Shown: piece after piece, positions 9,897 to 22,522 of the stretch
Layout: every line of letters starts with the position of its first letter
Numbering within the stretch: position 1 is the stretch's first letter
Source of the DNA: Spinellus fusiger
Taxonomy: Eukaryota; Mucoromycota; Mucoromycetes; Mucorales; Phycomycetaceae
Reading direction: 5' to 3'
Length of the DNA stretch: 64,000 nt
Assembly (NCBI GenBank): GCA_025094145.1
Contig: JALLLS010000109.1
Location: 35,520-99,519 of the forward strand
Program-made: the position numbers and the translations under genes
The notes under the pieces: generated by a model
Seen by the model: only the letters and a program-made list of their open reading frames with translations
Told to the model about the DNA's origin: nothing
Database searches by the model: none

Positions 9897-10000
9897 TACT
9901 TGTTGGAGTTTATTATGCCCTCCACTACAATCCATCTCTCAATACCTTCATTGTTAAAGCAACCCAACCATCACTTTATAAAAGGTTACAATGATCATCA
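9897..10000 (-). pseudogene. Degenerate Tc1/mariner transposase, 5'-side fragment
   Basis: On the minus strand this stretch reads CFNNEGIERWIVVEGIINSNK after a damaged VMVWG motif, a typical Tc1/mariner core. The next codons, YIDVLGDVYLHE, are found only at 2770-2818, beyond the nested complex. A 1-2 nt deletion disrupts the VMVWG codons near 9970. Sequence upstream of about 10000 is too decayed to translate with confidence, so the 5' limit is approximate. Confidence 0.7.
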
Positions 10001-13000
10001 AGAACAACTCTATATGTTTATTCTTTAACTAAGAAAGCAGTGGAAATTTGAAATATCTGATAATTTCCTCAAACCAGTTTGCACTGTATATGATTTTGTA
10101 GGTCATTTTGTAGACACAGGCTATCTGCTACACTATATTACCTCTGTTATTAACCTACCTCCTTGTTTATTTATGTAGCTTATCATTCTATTATTATCCA
10201 TCACAGACCATGTTCTATATCATAGACGCTGGTGTACAACAATAAATACAATCTATAAAAGAACTGCTACTATCCTTCTCAACCCAAGTTGTATAAAACA
10301 CCACATGAAGTAATAATAATAAAAAAAATAGCCTTAATAAAAGTAAGCCTATCTTTCTACAAATAGCAGTCACGTTCTTTAGAATAAGTTATTATACTCT
10401 CCACAAAAGAACAGATCTCCATAAAACGCCACTTTTCTACTGTATTGTGTTGTGTTGTGTGTGGTTCTGATGTAAATTCATGCAGATTGGACTCCACAGT
10501 CCAGGTTATAATTAGTAGGACATGGGCCTAATTCATGGATAGAAATAACAAAACTAATCTCTAAAAGGTCAATGTCTCCACTTTTTTTCAATCATTTTCT
10601 TTTACCCTACCAAGGTACTTAAATAGGACAAATAAAATATATTTGTAATAAAGGGCACCAAGGTTATGAACAGAACCACTAGAGAGATGAATTGGTAGTA
10701 GTTTGGTCTCTAGCAGGGACAACGAAATAGAGTTTTAGCACAAAGGCTAGTTTAAGGAAATCCAAGGGGTACGGGGGCGGGGACACAGTACACGATTTAA
10801 ATACAACGGGTAACTAGGCAACTGTTCTTTCAACAATCCTTGCTCCTCTCAAAAGTCCCAAAGATACTTAACATTAACAAGATTGATGTTCTTATTGATG
10901 TTTAGATTGTATGGTTCTTATACACCGTTTCCTTGTGTTGTTAGCTAGAAATACTTATATATAATGCACCTCCAACACTGTTCATGCATGTAAAAGTGTC
11001 GACTATCTATACTATAGCCTCGGCTATATCACAAATGTAACATGAATAGGAAGAAAAAAAAAGAAAAAAGAAGGGGGAGGGGAGAGTTCAGACCAAAGCC
11101 AATTCTCTAAGCAGTCCAAAGACACTGCAAGTTGGAAATGATAAACGTTTATTCACAATAAAAGTTAATCATAATGCGTATTTGTGATAGTAGGAAGATG
11201 TATATCCTATCACTGGTCACTGGAAGGAGACGGATGACTTGAGTCACAAATACACAACACCACATTTAGCTTTTTAGTTCTGGTTTTTTTTTTGGCTTTG
11301 TTATTAGCTATTAGATATAGACAAAAAAAATCCATCCTAGTGGGGTTTCCTTCCAATACTAATGATAATAGTCACTTTGCTTTTTTCTTTCTCTTTCAAT
11401 ACCCCAAGTGTGTTGGCTTCTTTTTAGACCTATCCACATGCATTTGGAATGTCGATCCATGTACGATCGTGAATGAGTCAATTGAATTATAATTGAACGA
11501 CAAGGTCTCACACTCTTCTTTCTTGTGCTGTTAGCTACCCTGAATAAATAAATAAATAAAGTTTGATTAATGTCTAAGCAATGTTTTATGGATAATGAAC
11601 GGCTGTCTAATCTTAATGGCCTGAGTCTATTGACAAAGAACCTCTTATCTTTATCATCTATAAATAATACTCTATATCCACAGCCTATGTTTTATATGTG
11701 GAGTGTAGTTTAAACCATGTGGCTATGTACAGTCACTCACAATGTAATTAAGAAGTAGCCACATTAATTGTGTTTTACTATAGTGACGGATCAATATTCA
11801 AATTCAAGTCTTGCAGTTATCTTCATTGTGAGATAGGATCTAGATTTAGTACTAAATTATGTTATTCAATAGATCAGTAATAACATGTGTCTTCAAGTGC
11901 AATTATGGTCTTCATTCCTTCTTCTTCCCCCCTGTTATGTATTCCTGTTCCATGGTAATATCATCATGGTTTGTAAATTATACAAGGTATTTCGGTGGCG
12001 ATTGAAAAGGACTTGCAGGATAAATATCACACACACACACACACACACACACACTTATTAATAAGATAGAAACATGGGGTGTCTATCAATGGAGATCTCT
12101 AGGCCACTTTGTACTAGTCCAACAGTGAATCATTTCTCCAGGAGATCAGTATCACACAGTCTCTTTATGCATATAAATGTCAATAACCTAATCTTATGTC
12201 ATGATGCAATGAGTATAGAGAAAGTGACTATTGGACCATAAGAATCTACACCCATAGTGATTTCCAAAACAGGTCTACCTTTGTCTTTTATTCATTCTTT
12301 CTTTTCTTAACACTCTAAAGATAGGCGGCCTCACTATTATTTGATCGACAGAGATATTCAATCCTAACTGGTCGATGACTCTTATCACCATGCCCACCAT
12401 TAGTTACAGTCTATAGAAAGTAACAGAATCATGTCTAGCCCTCTTTTGTAGTATTGAAGACAAAAGAGATCGAAGAGTAGTTTGAACTTTAAACTAGATT
12501 GTATAAATGTACATAGGAGTGTATCTCAGCAATACTAAGCCAGAGAAGGACAAATGAGAGAGTCCAATCGTCATGTGGATATTTTATAATTAAGCTATTA
12601 AAGACATCTTACGATTGAAATTCCCAATGACCCATTCTATCAACACCCATCTCCAAGATTCAATCCTCAAGAATAGTATTGGAAAGAAGAAGGGTTTCTA
12701 TTTAAAATTCAATGGAGAAATGTATTTTCTGGAGAAAAAAAGTCATTTTCTATTCTCTATTCTCTCTTATTTCTTGATTCCCCAAGGCCATAAGATGCTC
12801 TTTTTTTTCTTTCTTTTTCTTTTCTCTTCCCCATTAGTAAGGTATAAAAGAGAGCTAAAGGATATAAATAGTAAGTAGTGCAACGATTTAGATTCTTGTA
12901 ACGCCTTTCTGTTTCGACTGTTTTTTTATAATATCCTTTTCCTTTGTGAGGATGTTTTTATTGAACCTATGTGCAAGTGAGAGAGAAGCCTCAACTACAA

Positions 13001-14402
13001 AAAGGGACCATCGCAAAGTATATTCTCTATAAAGAACATTCAATTGATAAGAACAATGAATTTATAAAGGGGTGGCTCTTGGAGGAGAAAGAGAATATAA
13101 AAATATAAAAATATAAAAATATAAAAAAAGAGAAATGGAGTCGGAATGGGAAACATACAATTGCCTTTTTTTTCACTTTTTTTTTTCTTCCCTGGTATGA
13201 TAGAGAATGCTCTTCTCGTACAATAGTAGTAGATGAAAAGGCAGATCACACCAATAATTCAGTGGAAAGTGTATTTATCATGGATTAAATCAATAAATCT
13301 AATGTTTGAGAAATAAATGACCAAAATAATTAAAACAATGAGTGAAACAATGAGCAAAACAATGAACTATATTAAAAAGAAAATGAACCATCAATGAAAG
13401 ATCGGACCCTCCTTTATGGACAAGCCAAAGAATTTTAAATAAAAAATAAAAAATAAAAAAAAATAGGTAGAAATAGGTAGAAATTTCACCAGCGCTAAAA
13501 TATTCATCACCAACTTAAACACTGAAAAACAAAAACACCATGGAATGACAAAAAGACATATCTGCAAAATAAAAATCAACCCAGCAAGGAAGGACAAATG
13601 TGCTAAATAAATCACAAAAAGGTCATCCCATCTTATTTATCTCTTGGATATAAAGGCTGCAGCCAACTTAATGGAGAGAAAGAGAGAAACAACAGGGTTA
13701 GTACTCCGACCCTCTCTTTTCTTCTTCTTTCTAGTGTGGGATTGGCTTAAAGAAGAAACCTACAGGGCATTCTTATTGAGGCAGTGTCCTCAAATAAAAA
13801 ATAAATAAATAAAAAAGGTCTATTGAAGAATTAGCATTAAAAAATGGATAGCCTACCATGGGACGTGTGACGTGTGACTTGTTTGTGTTGGCCTACTCGA
13901 TTGACTCTGTGAGTCCACTTAATAAAGTAATGTAGCCAATCACTTTTAATGAGCCACCGGATGGTTGGATGAGAAGGGTTTCCTATGCTAACCCAAAACT
14001 GCCCAATTTTCTATTTCATTTTTTGTAACTCCACATAAGAATGCTCGTCTTCTCATTTTCTCACTTTCTCACTTTCTCACTTTCTTTACTTTTATTACTA
14101 TTATTATTAAATAGTTGACTTTCTCTCTCCATTCATTCATCAATTGAGGTGGGTCTACTTATAAAGATACTCAAGGAAAAGTGAAAGAAAAAAAGGAAGC
14201 TCCATGACAAAAATATAAATACAATACATCTAAATACAATACATCAAAAGAAAAACGATGAAAAAACAACAATAAAGAGGGTGGATGTGTGTGTTCACCG
14301 AGAAAAAAGAAGAGAAAATTCTAGACAAAAATAGACTCGCAGTGAATATCTTGTTTATTTATATATCTGTATTCTTTTTTAATGATGGATCTAGATTTCA
14401 CT
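10001..14402. other. AT-rich gene-poor interval
   Basis: I see no convincing coding region in these 4.4 kb. The short frames present have low-complexity or Lys/Phe/Ile-rich translations typical of AT-rich spacer. It contains a (CA)n run of about 26 bp at 12029-12054, short TAAA repeats near 11545 and 13800, and a pyrimidine-rich tract at about 14050-14110. The last ~300 bp are presumably the promoter and 5' UTR of the G-alpha gene. Confidence 0.5.
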
Positions 14403-16292
14403 ATGGGTTGCTGCGTATCTACCGAGACTGCTGATAAAGATGCTAAACAAAGAAGTCGAAGAATTGATAAAACATTACATTCAGAGAAGGGGAAATCAAA
14501 GAATGAGGTCAAATTACTGCTATTAGGTAATCTATTTTTATTTATTTATTATAGCCTAGGGATAGTTAGCAGTAGTAAAGTCAACACCACCAACAACAAT
14601 AACAATAACAATAATAACAATAACAATAATAACAATAACAATAATAACAATAACAATAATAACAATAACAATAATAACAATAACAATAATAACAATAACA
14701 ATAATAACAATAATAACAATAACAATAATAACAATAACAATAATAACAATAACAATAATAACAATAATAACAATAACAATAATAACAATAACAATAATAA
14801 CAATAACAATAATAACAATAACAATAACAATAATAACAATAACAATAAAAAAACAATAATAACAATAACAATAACAATAATAACAACAACAATAACAACA
14901 ACAACAATAACAACAACAACAATAACAACAACAACAATAACAACAACAACAATAACAACAACAACAATAACAACAACAACAATAACAACAACAACAATAA
15001 CAACAACAACAATAACAACAACAACAATAACAACAACAACAATAACAACAACAATAACAACAACAATAACAACAACAACAACAACAACAACAACAATAAT
15101 AATAACAATAATAATAACAACAATAATAACAATAATAATAACAACAACAATAATAATAATAATTCACAGACATGGATGGATCGACTTACCTTGGGCGTGC
15201 TTCGTTCTATTCTATTGTTATTAGGCACAGGGGAATCTGGCAAATCCACAATTCTTAAACAGATGAGACTTATTCATGAGGGTGGATTTTCAGCAACTGA
15301 GAGAATGTCTTACCATAAAATCATTATCAGCAACACCATACAATCGATGCAGACAATTCTACAAGCAATGGCTGCCATGCGCATCGAACTAGAGCGACCT
15401 GAAAACATAAGAAACTCGGATATTGTAAAGAAGACTTGGTTCATGCCGATCAGTGCTTGATAATGTCACCTGACTTGGTAAAAGCAATTGAAATGCTTTG
15501 GGTGGATCAAGGTGTACTGGAAACCTACAAAAGAAATAACGAGTACCAGTTGATTTACTCGGCCGCATAGTAAGTACACTACCAAAGAAAGAAAGAACGG
15601 TACTAAGAAGGACACCCCCTCAGCTATTTTGATTCTGTCCAACGCATTGGAGATCTCCGCTATCTACCTACAGACCAAGACCTTTTACAATCTCGAGTCA
15701 AAACAGCAGGGATCACCGAGACAAAATTCATTTGGAACCATCTGACCTATCGAATGTTTGATGTGGGAGGACAGCGTTCAGAAAGGAAGAAATGGATCCA
15801 TTGTTTTGAGGATGTCACTGCTATTCTGTTTCTTGTCGCCATGAGCGAGTATGACCAAGTACTCATTGAAGACGAGTCCGTCAACCGCATGCAAGAGGCA
15901 CTTATACTGTTTGGCTCTATATGGAAATCACGGTGGTTTAACAGAACGTCCATCATTCTGTTTCTCAACAAGATAGATGTGCTGAAAGAGAAATTACCAA
16001 ACAGCAAAGTATCAACCTACTTCCCAGACTATAAAGGTACAGTAGTAGCATGGTATAGGCTTTGTTCCAATGGTATACTGATTCAGGAGGGGGATGCTTA
16101 GGTGAAAATGACTACGAATCCGTTAGTAATTACTTCAAATGGCGTTTCTTGTCACTAGATTCAGTTCACAAGGATAGACAGGTCTATACTCATTTTACCT
16201 GTGCAACCGACACAAAACAGATTAAGTTTGTTATGACAGCTGTGAATGATATTGTTATACAAACAAACATGCGAAATATGGGATTAGTATGA
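14403..16292 (+). CDS. Heterotrimeric G-protein alpha subunit, apparent 1-nt frameshift
   Basis: Exon 1 (14403-14526) encodes [20 protein letters not shown], with Gly2 and Cys3/Cys4 as candidate myristoylation and palmitoylation sites, and ends inside the P-loop. A 698-nt intron follows. Exon 2 (from 15225) completes GTGESGKST and the helical domain. Later exons carry the switch I segment [16 protein letters not shown], switch [19 protein letters not shown], the NKxD box [12 protein letters not shown] and [12 protein letters not shown], ending NMRNMGLV. Two features are odd. The helical-domain frame changes near 15426-15430 (GATATTGTAAAGAAG), where one extra A would rejoin the frames. The usual Asp of the DSA motif is Tyr (QLIYSAAYYFDS). 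The cysteine four residues from the C terminus, target of pertussis toxin in Gi-type subunits, is absent. Remaining introns start at about 15570 and 16037. The protein should act at the plasma membrane downstream of a seven-helix receptor. Confidence 0.88.
14590..15165 (+). repeat. AAC/AAT triplet repeat filling G-alpha intron 1
   Basis: About 575 bp consist almost only of AAC and AAT triplets. The left half (to about 14845) is dominated by AATAAC-type hexamers with regular AATAATAAC interruptions. After an A8 break at about 14847 the right half shifts to ACAACAACAACAATA 15-mers. The tract lies wholly within the intron (14527-15224). It produces long spurious frames of poly-Asn, poly-Leu and Tyr/Cys repeats in other frames. 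Confidence 0.97.
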
Positions 16293-17463
16293 AAAGATCA
16301 TGTCCCATGTCTCCTAGTATAAATAATACCCTTTGTCCCTATCCACTTCATTTACTTTACCCTTATTCTAAAACTAATTAATGACCATTAAAATACATTC
16401 CCTTTCTATTGTTCATGTAAATAACCATCCACTGAATAAGAAACGTGTTTTTTTTGTATAAACTATGGCATTTCGATGGGTCTTTAGTCATCTCTCTTTG
16501 TTTAAACTCCATACACGCCTGCCCCCCTTATTATTATTCTACTACACACCCAAAGATATACATCTATAGATATAATGTCACACGCTCTTTATTTCATCTA
16601 CTAATCAATACTTGTGGTCTTGTCTTTCATTCATGTATCTCTACACCTTTGGAGGATCTTCATCAGATTCTCTTTTTATATCTCCACATCCATTATTACT
16701 TATTATCCAGTAATTAATCAGACTCACTGACATGTGGAAAGTTACAAGTCTGAAAAATTAACTCTAATTATGCATTTACAGCAGTATCTTAACGCCCACA
16801 GCCAATGAATATCATTCTACTTGTTACTGTTCTTGCTGCTACTATTCTTTCTACCAGTAAGGCATCCAGTATTCTAACAGAGTTTCCTCCTTTTTAAATA
16901 GTTGGCCATCTTATAAATCTGTAAATAGTGGCTCATGATGGATGTTCTAAAACAAACAAAAAATCAACCCAACACTTTGTTTTCTTCTTCTTTGATGGAT
17001 ACATAGTTGTACTTTTGTAGAATCTGGTAAAAGTCACACTGAGAAAATCCTTAAAAATAATGTAATTCTTAACTATTAATGTTTTATTATTTGACCTGCC
17101 TACTTCTCTTCTATTTATGTATTCATTTTTGGGTTCTATTTTCCATCTGCAGTGTAATGCTACACATGGGCTCAATAGATCTATGACTTTCTCTTCATTA
17201 GAACGAAATGCACGTGTTTCTGTGGTCTTGGGCTTCATGCAATGCTATTAAAAATCTTTATATAGAATAAAGCAAAGAGGACTCTATACCCCATAGACAA
17301 GAGTGTAAAAGATGAAGAAATAGGCAGAGGAAGAGAAAAAAGACGGAGGAATAGAAGAGTGATGAAGTGTTCATACTCCACGATAGTATTTCTTCTTTTA
17401 AATCTCCTATTGACACTACTTTTGAAGTTTGTGTTTTTTTACTTGTCAATGCCATGGAAAGTA
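16293..17463. other. AT-rich intergenic interval
   Basis: No supported gene. The first ~150 bp presumably carry the 3' UTR of the G-alpha gene. Short frames here have low-complexity translations without recognisable domains. Confidence 0.5.
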
Positions 17464-18618
17464 CACACCCAAAGATTGTTCTGGCTTTCAATAGGAAACA
17501 CTATCTTCCCTTCAAGTCACAACGCAATATTCACCTTTTATGGAAATATATTTAAGATCAAAAGGTTTGCAGATATCCAAATAACTATTTCCTTTTGTAG
17601 TATACCTCACTATCAAATTGTATTATCAATAGAATATATTGTTTATGAATAGAATTGTTCGTTATATTAGTTAATACTATAGTATGACTATAGTGTCGTG
17701 ATACCACTATCCATAAAAGGAAAGTGACATATTTAGTGAGGCCAACTGGAAATAGAAAGGTGAACAGAAGAAAGCAAGCAAGCAGACTAAAGGATAGCTT
17801 GTCTTTAAGATGTAGTTATTATACCATAAGTTAGCAGAAGTTGTGCGTAGAAATAATATAAAAGTATTGAAATGAATGAATAAACATCAGAGTTCTAATA
17901 TACGTTTAACTGTCCGGATTTCCTTTGATACCTAAGATCAAAGACGACAATAGCTACTGCCCAAGTGCATTCCCTTCATAGCAATAGAATTCACACCCTA
18001 ATAGCCTTGTGTTTTATCCTTGGGAGATATATACCACTAGAGAATACACTCTAGACACCGTTGACAGTAGAGAAGACTACCCAAGACTGACTTGAGAGTC
18101 TTTATTAATGACAGAAGAGTGTCTTGTGGAATACAATGAGCTCAAGCCCAGTATTAGAAACAATACCTAGTTATTATTAATTACTATTGTTAATACCAGT
18201 TACAATGAGACAGTTGAGGTGATGATGGATAGTGAGTCAATGAATGAATACACTGTTCTCAACACAACTAAGTTTGGTTCTATTTTATGGACAATGATTA
18301 GAATTAACTCTATAAGTTCTATAATAAACATCTTTCTTAAGCAGTGTTCTACTGCAAATACTGTGGGCTTATGGATAACATATCAGAGAGGAATATCAAC
18401 GACTAAGTTGTAATATCAGTTTCATTTCTTCCTTTTATATCCAACTTTATACTTTCTAATTGCAAAGTCAATCGTTATTTCTAAAATAGGCAAGTAGAAT
18501 TTGAAATATTATATTTAGACAACGAAAAAGCATTCTCAAACACATTAGCCAATCAAGGAAATAGTATGATTTCATTCTCAGGATATTTCCTTATCTATCC
18601 CAAAAATCTTTGGGTGTG
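17464..18618. mobile_element. Non-autonomous TIR element (MITE-like), copy 1
   Basis: This 1155-bp element starts CACACCCAAAGATTGTTCTGG and ends AATCTTTGGGTGTG, giving terminal inverted repeats of about 14 bp. A TA precedes the left end. The internal segment 17950-18400 is about 95% identical to 34590-35030 in the second copy. It carries ~250 bp (about 17690-17945) that copy 2 lacks. There is no transposase frame. The TIR plus TA target suggests mobilisation by a Tc1/mariner-type enzyme; this is inference. Confidence 0.8.
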
Positions 18619-21600
18619 TCTATAGCTAGTTTCAAATGGCTTGAGTAACCATTTGTAAAAAGCAAAGAGATACTCGAGGTGCATGTTTCTAGATTTTTTT
18701 CAATTTGGGTGTAGGTAGCTTTTCTAGAACCTTTTTTTTTCCCATTATATTCTTGAAATATTCTCCTGTAGTGATTGTCAGAACCATAGACTTTCAAAAA
18801 AATTAAAATTAAAATTAAATAAAAGAGAGATAATAGTAGCAATATTTAGCAGTTGTAGGTGTGCTTGAAGACCAATGAAATGGGTACTTTTAAACTCTAT
18901 GTAAAGGATTGTACCTACAATGGATTTACATATTTTCTTGAGTATATTTAAGAACTCTCATTTTTATTCGACAGGATGATGCTTATTATAAATCAATGCT
19001 TTCAAGCATTTTTGTTGTTTACATATTTCAACTCACATAGCAGAAAATAGGTAGATTCTACCCTAGATCTTTTAGAAAAGTATCTTTACATACTGTGTTG
19101 ATAATAAATATTAACTGTATCTTCTAATATCACTTTATCATAAAGAGAAAAGAAAAAGAAATGTCTAAAGGGGTTTGTTGTTGTTGTACTGTAGTGACAA
19201 TGATCAATAGATTCAACAATGAATTGCCTAAGCTAGAAATAAAGACCAAAGAAGATCAGATAAAGTGTTTTTGTATGTGTTTCATTTTTATATTTTTAAT
19301 AATAAACTAGCAGGCACCTTGTCTTTTGTAATAGACCATGATTGCTAGCGTTTCGCACTCATAACTTATAACTCAAACCAATACTATCAGAACTGTAATT
19401 TTTTATATAGTTTATAGAAACAATGTGTTAAAGCATTGGTATTATGTTTCCGACAACATAATATAAAATACATAGACTCAAGACTAAAGTATTTCTTTGT
19501 AAATAACATTAGCAGTACATCTACCCTCTCTTCCTAGTATTTGTGAGCTTTGAGAAACCAAAAGGACTAACTTTACAAGTGATGGGGAGTTTTTTTTTTT
19601 TAATATACAAGATTGGATTACCTAATTATATGGTTAAGCAATATCTATGAAGAGAATACTTGACTGTATCTATCAGTATAATGTCTTATATAATTTCTGC
19701 TCTTTTCATAATTCTTCTTGATGTTTCAATTTATATATAGCAATATTACAGTGGTTACGTAAATTTTCATATGCCTGATCGGGGGTGTTGAATGGCTATT
19801 TGTAGTCTAAACCAATTCTATTGTTCTTTATTCTGCTATCCTTTTTTTGTTTTTTGTTTTTGTTTTTCTACACTTCTTAGTCTTTTCATTGGCTGTCATA
19901 AATATAACCTATATTTCAGGAAAAAAAAAGGGTTCAAAGTAGATACCAAAAAAGGCAAAGCAAAAGATGGAGATATTTGTATCTGAGAATAAATATACAT
20001 CTCACAGTGAATATGTGAATAAATGAATGTGTATGTGTATGTGTATGTGTATGTGTGTTTGTGAATTATCTATATTAATATGTTATATAAATACTATAAT
20101 CATTTTGGTATGTTTGAAGGTTTTGGAAGGCACTGGTATAAGATTATAGATATATTATTAGACTATTTTTTCCTCCATCTTTTTCTTTTTTTCTTTCTCC
20201 CACTATTTTTTGGTAAAATGCCTCAATTTTTTTTAATTTATCCACTGAATGAGGTTCATTATCGCCTCATTATTTCTACAGTTAAATTCTTTTTCTGAAG
20301 GGTGGGTCTGGACATGTCCTTTATATGTACACCTTTTGGTGATACGAATTCATTTTGAGAATTATAACAGTCAGTGACGTCCAACATATATGTTTAGCCT
20401 GCTAAATAAAGCATGAGAACAGTATGGATTATTTAGGTGTTACCATTTTTTAAATATCAACCTTAAACTGTTTTCATAGGAGATAATTGGGATATTTATC
20501 CATGAGCAAAATATATATTTAGATGTATTGATATATCTTACTCTACTTTTTATTTTATTCTGCTTCCATAAATATACTAATAGACTATTCTTTTATACTA
20601 AATAATTGTGAGGCTATATTAAATAATAATCTGAGTGAATAGTATTATTATTATTTCAATTTCCAAGCAACGTATCAAAAGAAAGAATAAGATGGAGAAG
20701 AAAGAGAAAACAATGATACTGAGTTTTGTGCATGTCCACTACATTTATAATCACTGTGAATACAATTCAACGCAATCTTTCTTTATACTTACATTATGTC
20801 CTGAATGAGATGAGATACAGGCAAATATTCATATTCCTAACGTTGACAGTATAACGAATAAGAAAAATCGGCATAAATTAGCTGAAACATACTAATCAAT
20901 TATGAAGGATTAGTTGTTTCTTGAGCAGTCTAAATATTTTTCCATGAGCTTGCCTGATCCAGCACAAGGACTTGGCAATAGTGGTCTAAATTGTCCAATA
21001 GTAGGATAATAAAAGAAGATAAGTAATAAGTACCCCCGCTACTTTTGTGTCATCAAGGAGGATTACTAAACAACACAAAAGGCATCTCATTATCTAGAAA
21101 ATTCCATCTGACAGTATACTATGGAGAATAGTCACTCATTGTTCTAATGATCATTAATAAGTTTATTATTGTTATTATTGTTATTAATAAATAAATAATA
21201 GGGTATATTACATCATCACAGTACAGTATATAGCACATAAAAATAATGATAAAGAGTAGGAAAATAGAAACAAAAGGTCAATTGTTATGGCTTGAATATC
21301 TATGTGTTTATTTGGACAAACAGACAGTAACACAGTTGAGTACTTTGATACGCAACAAATGGAATTCGTAGCTATTAAAAAAAGTTTTCGATGAGTCAGT
21401 CAAGATTCCAAATGATCGGTAACTTGAGGAACTAGTCAACCCGGACTTCCTATTTCAGAACGCCACACATACACAAACACAAACACACATAACACATAAC
21501 GATGATTTTAAAAATGATATATAAAAAAAAGAAATGCCGTTAATTTGCAGAGGAATGAATGAATGCATGAATGCATGCATGAGAATTAAAAACAAATGAA

Positions 21601-22522
21601 TAAAATCAAGAAAAGAGGGACATTGTGCATTCCAACGGACACATACCGAAATCACCAATTTCATGACATCCCGTATTATATTTTAACAAATATAACGTAC
21701 TTTTAAAATAGTAACTATATACCAAAAATAATCATACCAGAATGGAAATTCATTTCTATCTTTTCCAAGTTAAAGAATAATTAAAAACAAACATAAGATA
21801 GGGAATATTCTTAAGTGCGATTTTAGGACTCCGGGAACCAAGATATTTAATTGGAATAGAGTGTGATGATGGCCCTTTTATGATAAATAGGGCATTGGGC
21901 CTGTAGGAATAAAGTATTGGACTTCACTTATTTGTCTATTTACCCACCCCCACCCCCAAATATTCTCTAGTCTTTTCATTTTCTTACTTAGCCACGATAG
22001 AGTAGGTATCCAAATCAGATAATACCAAGACGAAAGATAACGCAAGTAGTCTATTATTTTATCAGATAATACGTTTCTTTCGGCCAAGATTTTATTACTG
22101 GACCAATGGAAGTCTGATACTGCCGAGTGAAATGTCCATCATTCATTTATAAATAACTGACAGGTATAGAGACTAGAGTAGAACAATTACACTTCTATCT
22201 TGATCTTGTCCTGTAAAATAAGGAATAAACATGATGTTGGGCTGAAATTAATTTATGAATTGACACAGATCAGCAATTAAAGAGAATAGAGTCATTGCTT
22301 GGACGAGTCAATGTATTGTCTATACCGTGCACTCTGTATCTCTTTCTTCTGATTTCTTCTTTGCTTAATAAGCACTGACTGAAATAAGAATATGAAGATA
22401 GATATATAAATAAAAGGAGGGACAAAAGCTATCGTATCTTGACATAAAGTGTTGTTCTTGTTTAGCTATTTACAAATCATTTTGTTTGTTTGTTTGGGTT
22501 TTCACTGATAGTCTCCCTTTCA
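18619..22522. other. AT-rich gene-poor interval
   Basis: About 3.9 kb without a supportable gene. It contains short TGTATG repeats near 20030-20055, ATT-rich stretches near 21170-21200 and scattered A/T homopolymers. I found no tRNA-like or domain-bearing frame. The right end is the 3' flank of MOT1. Confidence 0.45.

Noticed and set aside
14549..15249. Long frames of poly-Leu, poly-Asn and Tyr/Cys repeats on both strands
   Set aside because: They are translations of the AAC/AAT intronic repeat, open only because the triplets contain no stop in those frames.
15420..15455. A 29-nt GT-AG intron to explain the G-alpha frame change
   Set aside because: Too short compared with the 44-100 nt introns elsewhere; a 1-nt indel fits better.
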